Shown piece by piece: positions 37,534 to 47,500 of a stretch of DNA of 64,000 nucleotides (positions are counted from its first letter, which is position 1; every line of letters starts with the position of its first letter). The stretch comes from Harmonia axyridis (taxonomy: Eukaryota; Arthropoda; Insecta; Coleoptera; Coccinellidae): contig NC_059503.1 of assembly GCF_914767665.1 (NCBI RefSeq), forward strand, positions 21,328,001-21,392,000, in the 5' to 3' direction. The notes beneath the pieces are model-generated. The model ran no database searches, had not been told where the DNA came from, and saw only the letters and a list, made by a program, of their open reading frames with translations. The position numbers and the translations under genes were made by a program.

Positions 37534-38895
37534 TTATAAGGAATACTGTAAATAATTAAATTCAAATTCAAACCGTAACAACTTATTGAAGTTGAATCTC
37601 TTAATACCGACTCCATTTGGCCAGAACTCTGACTTATACATCTCTTCTTTATGGACTAACGGTGCTGTCACTACAAATCTTTTTAAACCCTCTGGATTCC
37701 CAGGTATCTCCCTCACTTCTATTTGGTTGCCCTCAAAACCAGGTTTACTTGCAATGTACTTATGTATATCCTGTATTGTGACATGTTTCATTATGCGATT
37801 TATAAAAATCCAAACTTTCTTCTCCATTCCTTGAAAACCAGATCCACTAGGTTCAGCGGTTGGTGCTGTACCAATCTGCGTAGTTCTTCGTTTCTTTTGA
37901 GGATTTGTGCTATTGCTTGACTTATTATGATTATTCTCACTGACAAGATGTGTCCTAGCCTTATAAGAAACATTCTTCCATTCGGAATATTTATCAAGGT
38001 TTATAATTTCTTGCATTTTTTCTCGTTGTGCCGTTTCTAACGGATGAACGTTTGAATTTGAGTTTGTTTCATCCTTCAGAAGGTCAGCCATAGTGCTTTG
38101 TTTTTGTTTCGCTGTTTTTTTCTTGACTACCTGAGTCCAGGATAATTTTTCTGGTTCTTCAATTCGATCAATTGGTTTTTCAGTATGCAAATTCTTAGTT
38201 TGATCCAATTTCATACCCTGATCATTTTTATGCAATAACACTGGGTTTGATAAATTGGATATCTTCCTTTTACTGTTTCTGTTTGGAGGATTTCCTGTTG
38301 CGAAGCTGCTTGAAGGAATATTCTCAGTTGGCATCATATTTCTGAGATCATCAGTTACAGATGCCGGTGAACAATCTGTCAAATTGTCGATTTTAATGAC
38401 TGGTATAACAACCTTATGATGGGAATTGTTATCAACAGATTCATGATGTTTATTCGCGTTTTTCTGCGGTTCATTTGTTTTCCGTTCGATATCCTGTATT
38501 CGTTGAAGGAGTAAGGCATTATTCAATTTTAGAATTTCATTTTTTTCATTCGCCGATTCTAACAGTTGAGTGAGAAATTGATTTTTAGTCTCCAATAATT
38601 TAATCTCGAGTAATCCCAGAGTACTCACTGTTTCTTCCTCTGATTTTCGAAGCAATATCCCGGTAGTTTCTTCGGAGTTGCAGCAGTTTATATGAAACCC
38701 ATCAATAAATTTTATGTGTTCCATCTTTTTAGCACAGGATTTATGCATAATTTTTTCACAGAATGCACAAATGACTACACCGCACTTTCTTGAGCAGCAT
38801 GAAAAGCCTTTTTCATTTTTATATTCGATATTAACATCGATATTACTTTGTTTTTGAGAGCTCGTCTCAGATACGTCATCACTTTCGTCGCCCAT
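37534..38895 (-). CDS. ORF1 protein of the CR1-like element
   Basis: 453 intact codons. Residues about 32-75 carry a Cys/His cluster (CC...C, CxxC, HxxC, final CC) like the zinc finger/PHD-type module of many CR1-group ORF1 proteins. Residues about 90-140 form a likely coiled coil (leucine-rich EIKLNNALLLQRI region). A long polar basic segment follows, then a compact C-terminal region (KKVWIFINRI to the end) that may bind RNA. The expected role is RNA chaperone/RNP assembly. Assigned by position and composition, not by a known motif alone. Confidence 0.75.
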   Translation of the reverse strand: MGDESDDVSETSSQKQSNIDVNIEYKNEKGFSCCSRKCGVVICAFCEKIMHKSCAKKMEHIKFIDGFHINCCNSEETTGILLRKSEEETVSTLGLLEIKLLETKNQFLTQLLESANEKNEILKLNNALLLQRIQDIERKTNEPQKNANKHHESVDNNSHHKVVIPVIKIDNLTDCSPASVTDDLRNMMPTENIPSSSFATGNPPNRNSKRKISNLSNPVLLHKNDQGMKLDQTKNLHTEKPIDRIEEPEKLSWTQVVKKKTAKQKQSTMADLLKDETNSNSNVHPLETAQREKMQEIINLDKYSEWKNVSYKARTHLVSENNHNKSSNSTNPQKKRRTTQIGTAPTAEPSGSGFQGMEKKVWIFINRIMKHVTIQDIHKYIASKPGFEGNQIEVREIPGNPEGLKRFVVTAPLVHKEEMYKSEFWPNGVGIKRFNFNKLLRFEFEFNYLQYSL

Positions 38896-38902
38896 ATTGA
38901 AT

Positions 38903-39242
38903 GATATGATATTCCGACTAAGCCGTCATTTGATGGCTTTGGCTTCAACCACAGGGGATATAGTAGGCTGAGCAGAGGTTTTGGTTTAGTTCTTCAATCG
39001 ACAAATTCGAGAAATAATATCTCATTATTTGTCACAGTACGTTTTTTTAATGTGTGGTCAAAATAGACATCTGAATGCTAAATGAAGATCAAGCGACAAG
39101 TTTTTCAAGAAGGCTTCTCCAATAATTGACGGATTTTTTCAGAGTATTTCAAATCTATTCTTTTATTGATCCATAATTAAATCTTTTTCAGAATGATCGA
39201 AATGTGAAAGAATCATAACGAATTTATAAGGTATAAGCTATA
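38903..39242. repeat. Right-hand flank of the segmental duplication
   Basis: Resumes the duplicated sequence interrupted by the retrotransposon: AAGCCGTCATTTGATGGCTTT corresponds to 27730, and CTGAATGCTAAATGAAG (39072) to TTGAATACTAAATAAAG (27826). Confidence 0.7.
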
Positions 39243-40188
39243 TAGGGTGTTCCTAAATTAGAGATACAAATGGAAATGGTAATTGAAAAAAAGTTCCATA
39301 GACATGGGCCCGCAAAAGCTTTGTTAAAGAGATACAGGGTGTTGGAGCTTGTTTTTTTGGTGGATCACTTTTTTCGTTTTTGTAGTTTTTTTGTATCTAC
39401 TATCGATTTCGATTGAAAAACTCTCTGGTAATACTCAGGAAAATCCAAATGATTATAAAGATCCAGTTAGATCCAGATCCAACTGTAATGAATAAATTTA
39501 TAAGTTTTGGTACCTATTTAACCAATCTGTAGCGAAGATCAATGAAGATTCGATAAACTGCTATAATAATCACGAAAAAGTAGAACAACCAGAACAACTG
39601 ACTGTTTGGTGCGCTTTATGGGCTGGTGGAATCATTGGTCCGTACTTCTTCAAAAACGATGATGGCAAGAACGTTACAGTCAATGGTGATCGGTATAGAG
39701 CCATGATTACTAACTTTTTCATTCCTGAATTGAACAACCATGATGTCCAGGAGCTGTGTGGAGCTGTTCCAACAAGACCACCAACATGTCAGACAGCTCG
39801 TGCCACAATCGATTTATTGAAAGACAGTTTTGGTGACCGCCTAATTTCACGTTTTGGACCTGTGAATTGGCCTCCAAGATCTTGTGATTTAACACCGCTA
39901 GACTACTTTCTATGGGGCTATATAAAGTCGTTGGTCTATGCGGATAAGCCACAAACCCTTGACCATTTGTGAGACAACATTCGCTGTGTTATTGCCGATA
40001 TACGGCCATGAATGTTGGAAAAAGTCATCGAAAATTGGACGTCCAGATTGGACTACATCCGAGCCAGCCGTGGTGGTCATATGCCAGAAATCATATTTAA
40101 AATGTAATGCCACAGGATTATCTTGTGGATAAATAAAATTTATGTCAATTTGCAATTTAAAGTTCTATAGCTCTAAAAAAACACCCTT
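39243..40188 (+). mobile_element. TIR element fused to a 5'-truncated mariner
   Basis: 39243-about 39590 matches the element at 61048 (GGGTGTTCCTAAATT..., ATACAGGGTGTT, TAAGTTTTGGTAC, ATTCGATAAACTG) but loses its right end. At the junction AGAACAACCAGAACAACTGACTG it runs into mariner sequence: LTVWCALWAGGIIG, DRLISRFGPVNW, LTPLDYFLWGYI, to the 3' TIR ending at 40188 followed by TA. The mariner 3' part is close to 12100-12701 but has lost its 5' half and carries frame breaks. It ends 55 bp before the copy 5 start. Confidence 0.78.
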
Positions 40189-40242
40189 TATAATGAACAG
40201 ATCATAGATTCATTGACAAGTGACTGCTATTACCTCTTTCAG

Positions 40243-43200
40243 ATGGAACTCTTCAAAATTGATTGGGCTCCTTTACAACTTCCTTTGAAGAGGAGATTGC
40301 AAACATTGGCTATTGCTGTTGACGTATGTGTATCTTTGTCCTTTATATTTTTAGGATATGGTGTATCGTACTACCTGATGTTTCATACGAAACTATGGTG
40401 GGTCTTCATAATTTATGTATTTTGGAGTATTTTCATCGATACCGACAGAAGTTCAGACAGAACTTCTGAATGGTACAGAAACTGCAGTTGGTTCAAATAC
40501 TCAAGAGATTATTTCCCTGTGAAATTGAACAGAATTTCTGAGAAGGAACTCGAATCGAATCGTAATTATCTCTTTTGCTGTTTTCCTCATGGACTATTAA
40601 GCTTTGGTGTAAAATTGGGTTTTACAACTAATAGCGAAGAATCCCGTAAATATTTTCCATTTCATTCTATTTATACTCATACTTTACCACTGAACTTTTA
40701 CATCCCTATAACCAGAGAATTAACAAAGTCACTAAGTTTTGTTCCTACCTCCAAAGAGTGCTTAGATCGAAAAATGGGAAAACCTGGCGGAGGAAACATT
40801 TCTGTTTTGGTCGTTGGGGGAGCAGAAGAAGTTTTCCATTCCAATCCTGGAGTACACAGTATTTTCTTGAAGAATAGGAAAGGGTTCATTAAAGTAGCTC
40901 TGAGGAATGGGTGTCCTCTGGTTCCTGTATATAGTTTTGGTGAAAACGAGGTATATGGGCAATATGAATTCGGAGAAGGCTCAATCATGAGGAAACTACA
41001 GCGAATGTTGAAAAAATTGACAGGTATTGCATTGCCCATTCCCAAAGGAAGAGGCTTATTTCAATACTCATTTGGAGTTTTACCTTATAGACGTCCGATC
41101 AATGTTGTTGGTGAGTTGATGCATTTTGCTACTTTATAAATTGAGAACGGTGTATTCTAATTCTAATTTATTCTTCAAACATTAAGGTTAGAAAATCTAT
41201 ATAAATATCAAATTATAACGTATTGTGTGAAAAAAGTTCAAATTAACCAACAAAAAAATATCTAAAACTCTGCTATTGAATAAAACAATAAAATAAATGG
41301 AATACTCGAATAAACGTGAAGACTGACATAAGACTAGAAATTTTTGTATTTTTCAATACAATCTTTGTCATTTGTGTCTTGTTTCTTCAAAAACTTACTA
41401 AATTCAAAAATTTCAAACTCACACATTCGTTTCACTGATTTGGACTTGAGACCCAACTGAAATGCAGAGTGGAAAAGCCAAATGGAAGAAATTCATTATC
41501 TTGGTTACTGTACATATTTATGTACAGGGTGGGCAAATAAGCGAGGTAAGCGGCTATATCTCAGGATCCACTCATCGTAGAGACTTGCGGTAAAAAATTT
41601 TACGACTAAAGTAAACAAAAGAAAACACTGGAAATTGTTTTGAAGTTCATACCTTCACCGCTAGGGGGCGTAATAGCTATCGTCGAGTAGAAAAATGCAT
41701 TTTATTCGAAAAATTTTCATATTAAGTTGGAAAAAAAATATCATCACTGTAAACCTTGGAAAATTCTCTATCTGTTTGAATTGTCACTTTCGATTTTGCG
41801 ACATCAAATAAGGGTGGGGGAAAGATAGAAATCTGACTGATTGAAATGTCTGTAACTTCAGTTTGGCTCAACATTTTTGAGCAAATTAGATCTTATTTGA
41901 GAGACAACATCTTGTTGATTAAGGCAAAAATATACTCATGATGAATTTGATTCAGCTGCTTCCGATAGGGAGCGCTAAGTCAGAAGTTCAATGTTTTGTT
42001 CATTTTTCTCTGAAATTTCAAATGTAATGATAGGATTTTCTTAACAGAAACAAAAATTTCATTGAATTTGCATGAAAAAACCTGAAGTTCGCAAAGCGAT
42101 AATTTCAGGCGTTCTGAAGTTATGGCCGAAAGAAGATATTCTTCAACTGATGCACTGCGAAAAACCAAATTGAGTCTTCAAGTTCTAACAGAAACAGAAA
42201 TCCCATCAAATTTGTATGAAAAAACCAAAAGATCGCAAAGCGATAGCTTCAGGGATTCTGTAGTTATGGACGAAAAAAGATATTCTTCAACTGATGCACT
42301 GAAAAACTGAAATGTGTCTTCTTTCCAGAAAGCCTGAAGCTATCGCTTTGCGACCTTTTGGTTTTTTCATACAAATTTGATGGGGTTTCTGTTTCTGTTA
42401 GAACTTCAAGACTCAATTTGGTTTTTCGCAGTGCATCAGTTGAAGAATATCTTCTTTCGGCCATAACTTCAGAACGCCTGAAATTATCGCTTTGCGACCT
42501 TTAGGTTTTTTCATGCAAATTCAATGAAATTTTTGTTTCTGTTAAGAAAATCCTATCAATACATTTGAAATTTCAGAGAAAAATGAACAAAACAATGAAC
42601 TTCTGACTTAGCGCTCCCTATCGGAAGCAGCTGAATCAAATTCATCATGAGTATATTTTTTCCTTAATCAACAAGATGTTGTCTCTCAAATAAGATCTAA
42701 TTTGCTCAAAAATGTTGAGCCAAACTGAAGTTACAGACATTTCAATTAGTCAGATTTCTATCTTTCCCCTACCCTTATTTGATGTCGCAAAATCGAAAGT
42801 GACAATTCAAACAGATAGAGAATTTTCCAAGGTTTACAGTGATGATATTTTTTTTCCAACTTAATATGAAAATTTTTCGAATAAAATGCATTTTTCTACT
42901 CGACGATAGCTATTACGCCCCCTAGCGGTGGAGGTATGAACTTCAAAACAATTTCCAGTGTTTTATTTTGTTTACTTTAGTGGTAAAATTTTTTACCGCA
43001 AGTCTCTACGATGAGTGGTTCCTGACATATAGCCGCTTACCTCGCTTATTTGCCCACCCTGTACAATGCGAACCCTATCTTCAACCCTCTTCAAAAGACT
43101 GGTACATCCCTCAATTTTTCAATTAGCAAGTATGAGCTTGTGATACATCGTTTGAAAGGTCGTGTTATTCTCTATTTAGAAAAGTTATTATTTTCATGTT

Positions 43201-43847
43201 TATTGTAAAAATAAAAGAAATACAATACATTCGTTGGTAATGGGTGGTGCTCCATCTGATTGGAACCATATCGTATTTTTTGGAACTAGAGGATTTCTTT
43301 GACGTTATTTTGAAGTAGTGCCTAATAATTATCGCCATTCAAATTGCCCTCAATGAAAAATGGCCTATGATATCCTGCCCAAACATTAGCATTTTGAGAG
43401 AATTACGAATGTTCCTCTCTCATCCAGTGAGGGCCAGTAGAAGCAATATGCTCAGTTACCAAGATAATCAATTTATTTCATTTGGCTCTTCCACACTGTT
43501 CAATAAAGGTTGGTACTCTGATATTGTCAACAGAGTTAAGATCACCATGTAGGATTGTTTTGTTATCATATCAAATAGTTAATAGTTTCCATGCGGAATA
43601 TTTTCTATTCCATATTGAGAATGAGGACTTTTTCAGAATAATAATCATCTACTTTTTGATTTTATTTCATTCTTCTTTTCCATTTTCAGTGGGTGATCCT
43701 ATAGATGTACAGAAAACCGAAAATCCAAGTCAAGAACAGATCGACAATTTGCATCAACTCTTCGAGCAGAAAATGGTTGAGTTATTCGAGAGTCAGAAGA
43801 AATATTATTTAGAAGATCATGAAACTGCCCATTTAGAGATATATTAA
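40243..43847 (+). CDS. DGAT2/MOGAT-family acyltransferase, copy 5
   Basis: Exons 40243-41110 and 43690-43847, phase-1 junction, 341 aa; ATG right after acceptor TTTCAG. IDWAPLQLPLKRRLQT, hydrophobic hairpin at about 22-64, DYFP (89-92), FPHG (114-117), VGGAEEVFH, NRKGFIK, VPVYSFGENE and GRGLFQYSFGV. It is the closest relative of copy 4 over the main exon, with differences clustered in the membrane hairpin and in residues around 120-170. The last exon (VGDPIDVQKTENPSQ...) is closer to copy 1 than to copy 4. Its 2.6-kb terminal intron is 60% occupied by a 1.5-kb palindrome. A mariner remnant sits in the position of its proximal promoter or leader. Confidence 0.9.
41525..43061. mobile_element. 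Giant palindromic foldback element (2 x 729 nt) in copy 5 intron
   Basis: 1537 bp starting CAGGGTGGGCAAATAAG and ending with its inverse, TA at 41523-41524 and 43062-43063. The arms 41525-42253 and 42333-43061 are the same length and nearly identical when inverted; the loop is 79 nt. Checks along the arm: ACTCATCGTAGAGACTTGCG, GCTAGGGGGCGTAATAGC, GATAGGGAGCGCTAAGTCAG, GCAAAGCGATAGCTTCAGG, all present inverted. No coding capacity. Confidence 0.92.
42091..42310. repeat. Tandem duplication at the palindrome centre
   Basis: GCAAAGCGATAATTTCAGG with AGAAGATATTCTTCAACTGA (42091-42170) repeats about 143 bp later (42234-42308). The second copy runs into the loop, so the loop is a leftover of an unpaired repeat unit. 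Confidence 0.75.
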
Positions 43848-44018
43848 CATTATGATCATTCAAGTTTTTCTCATATAGCGTTAATTTTATATTTTATTGT
43901 ATTATGGGAAATTTCTCAAATATATCTATTTTATTAGTAAATAATTTATAGCTATTAATTAATTCTTAGCAAATATAGGAATGATAATTTCAATTGTTGA
44001 GATTATGAATTTAATATA

Positions 44019-44510
44019 CTGCGTGTTCCTAAATTAGAGGTTCAATCGAAAATTATATTCCTTGGATAACTGAAAGAAAGTTTTAAAAACAGGGGCCTGC
44101 AAACCTTTTTTTAGGAAATACAGGGTGTTTCTCGTAGTCCTACTTTCTATGATGATTGAACGGTATGAAATACATATTTGTGTATTTATTTATTGTATTT
44201 TTTTCTCGAAATCTGTAGCACATACGACAAAACTACAAGAAACCAAAAAGTTCAGTACTATATCAATTTTTTTTCATACATTTTCTGAACTACTAGTGTT
44301 TAACCAAAAAAAATTCTGGGTGAAAAAACGGGCACACAGATGTAAACTCTGAATTAGAATTTAGAATGTCTATGCCAAATTTCAGTTCGAAATTTTGTGG
44401 AGTGCATACGCTATGACAAAAAAATACGCTGTATCTCAAAAACAAAGCGATTGAGGGCCCATGTTTAAAACACTTTTTTCTTAAGATTATTCGAAAAATC
44501 CCTAGAAATT
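44019..44510. mobile_element. Diverged relative of the TIR elements at 39243 and 61048
   Basis: Starts CTGCGTGTTCCTAAATTAGAGG, then AAACAGGGGCCTGCAAAC and ATACAGGGTGTTTCTCGTAG. Near the far end these recur inverted: ATACGCTGTATCTCAAAAACA, GGGCCCATGTTTAAAAC. The right border is not clear. Non-coding. Confidence 0.6.
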
Positions 44511-47500
44511 TCGATTCGAATTCTTATTACCTTGTATTGTGTGGTTTTTGGAATTGATAATACTACCAAAAAATGATTGAAGAGCAAAAAAACTTTATAG
44601 CTAAATAAATATAGGAGATGTGATTTACTGATTTCAGCATGTATATCAGTGTGATTACGAATATTTAACATAAACAAGATGAATTTCATTTAGAACTGTT
44701 CATACAGAAGAATTGGCTTCAAAATGTATACATATGAGTGCTCTTATGTATTCAGAAAATTAATGCATTTTTCAAACATATCAGAACAAAATATGGCTAC
44801 ATTCTTACACTCGCTCAGCGTAAGAGAGTTATTTTTTCTTATATTATTATTATTACTATTCCTGAACTATGAATATATTCCACTTCCATATAAAACCCAT
44901 TAAAAATTAAAAAAAAACTTTCTCAAAATCTTTATCATTCAACCGAAAAAAATATTAAAAGATCTACTACAATGTAACAGATTTAGAAACATAACTTGTT
45001 GTATCATAAGCTTCTCATTTTCGGTCAAGGTTTTTCCATATTTTTCAAAAACCTCTCATGTGATCATCAGTTTGCCGAGTTTTATTGGATTATTTTGATG
45101 TTGATGTAATATTGATTGCCTGTTACTTGAAGAGTTATTAATGAAGATTAGAAATTTATCAGTATTATGTGTTTACTGAGTACACATACCACCAATTATC
45201 CCATATCAAAATAACATCATTTAATTAGTAGGATAAGAATTAAATATCATTTCGCAAAAAGGGCGGCTAGCTTATCATATAGGGTCCTCTCCAGTCTCCA
45301 TCAAATTGAAGTTCAATTAAGCATTAATGAATTGGGAGCGTTTCATACCTCCATTTTTCCAGTTTCCAATATCCAACCAATAAAAATAAATGTGTTGTTG
45401 TTAAGGGTTTGTGTTGGTACCTCCTATGCAGAGGCGTACCCAAGGAGGGATAAGGGGGATACACCCCCCTCCCCATTATAAGTCACAATGCTCAATAATT
45501 TTCGTGCAAAATTTGAATCAACGAATTTACCAATCAGCGGTTATATCAAAGGGCTCGATCTATAATGCTTCCGTTGTCGGCACAATCATTATTTACATAT
45601 AAACTATAAATATCAAATTGATGATAAACAATCGCGTAAAAATTGATGAGATTCGCCAAAAGCTCTGAAGTACTCGAATTGAACACTGATAGCAATTTTC
45701 CCAATTTTTAGGACCTTAAAGTAAATAAATATTATCGTATTACATATATCTAATTATCTCTTTGTCGGCTCTTTGGATTACACTACATACTACGTTAACA
45801 TTCACCTTCATAAAGATAGTTCATCAGGTTTAGTATTTTCTTTTGATATTTTTCGTTTATAACTCTTTTATCCCCCCAAGGCTAGTGTTGGGTACTCCAC
45901 TGCTCCTAAGAAGGTTCCTGCTTTTTCGAAATTTAGGATACACGTATCATATAACAGATGTCGTTTATTTTTAATTCTTTGATAATTTAAAGATTAATAT
46001 GAATTATTTTGATACATCACCTTAATACGAAACTACGTATGAAAGATTTTCATATTGTTATACCTAGTTTTATATCATTAGATGGGAATTGATATAATCT
46101 TTGACTGGTTTTGTCTCCTTTCGATCTCAATTATATCTAGTGCTAAAATTGAGTCAAGAATATATGGATGTCTTTATCAAAATTGAAAACCTATTCTATT
46201 GTTTAGAAAATTGCCCATCCTTTCTCATGGAATAAAAATCAAGAATAAATTGATGTCCTTTAATTAGAGGTTCAAAAAGTGTGAGAGATTTTTGTTCTTT
46301 ATGAAATTGTGACCGATAACCTACAGAACTAATAGGTACTTCTTTTTCATTAATCGTTTAAGCTATCGCTCAAAGTGGCATATCACATCATGTTAATGCT
46401 TCATATTGAAATCAAAGGTTTCCTTCATATGGAAATGATAAAAGCGGCTAGTTTGAACTTAAAACTTTGTGCTGAGCTCTCAATAGAAAATTGACAGGAT
46501 ATATGATTCATAGTGATAAAGAATCATAAGGTATTGATTCATGGACTTGACGAATATTTTATCTTCCTCTTTCTCTTCTATTGAATAATTCCCATTGTGT
46601 TCTTGTTCTTCGTTTAACGAATAAGACTCGGGCCATCTGATTCGACCGAAACATATTTAATCTATAAATAGTTTGTGTTTATACTGTAACTTCATTCTTG
46701 AGGTTGTTATCGAGATTTTGATGTATTGTTGGTTATCGTTTGAGATAAGAAGTCAGATCAGTACCTATATGTTATGGAAGGACAGAGTTTGATAACGATA
46801 CAGATGATAATGTGTTGTGATCCCAGCTAATTTGAAATTTTGAATTGAAGGTATGTTTGCTAATTTTTTGGGATTTAAACTTTTCTGAATATGTAAATTA
46901 ATTCAAATCAAAATAACATCTGTAACGGCGTGAAAGTAAATCATCTTGTTTTCTTCGATTTGGGATTTTTCTGCGAGTATCACTCATTCAACCAACAAGT
47001 TGGTTTATCGGCGACAACATTTTGACATTTTTTCGAATAGTCAATTGTATATCGCATCATAAGCGTATTTATTGTCCATTCATTCGAAAAATGAGCAACC
47101 AAGAAAAGGATCTAGATTCTATGTAAAAAAGTGCCTCTAAAATGTTTCAATTTCAGAGCTTTATCATCAGTTTTAGCGGAGTTATACATTTTATTCGATA
47201 TCGCAATTTTTCAAATTTCCGCATATAACTCGGAAAGCAAAAAAGGTGGCCAAAAATGAATACTGCTCTTATTAGATTCTCATAAAAAGAGAACGAGAAT
47301 AGGGTATTAGATTTTGTCTATATCCTCTGATTTGAAAGTTGTAGTGCTAAAATATCGACATTTGCCACCCTGTACACATTCAAATTGGAAAAGAGTAATT
47401 TGGTACAAACCTTATCTTCTAGTGTTAAATCCAATTGCAAAATGGACAACAACATCTGCGAAAAAAATTGGTGTGATTACGAAAATGTTCGAAAAACGAA

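Larger units (their letters stand above)
33180..38902 (-). mobile_element. CR1-like non-LTR retrotransposon, nearly complete
   Basis: On the minus strand: ORF1 (38895-37534), a spacer of about 1.35 kb, then endonuclease and reverse transcriptase (about 36150-33282). The 3' end carries TTATTAA...(TTCTA)n ending at 33180, like CR1-group tails. The 7-bp target duplication GATATGA lies at 33173-33179 and 38903-38909. The duplicated locus near 27725 lacks the element, confirming both boundaries. The 5' boundary is only 7 nt before the ORF1 ATG, so the element may be slightly 5'-truncated. One frameshift near 35200 separates endonuclease from RT. Confidence 0.9.

Noticed and set aside
42122..42464. 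Paired small proteins on both strands beginning MAERRYSSTDALRKTKLS
   Set aside because: They are the same palindrome arm read from both strands, not genes.
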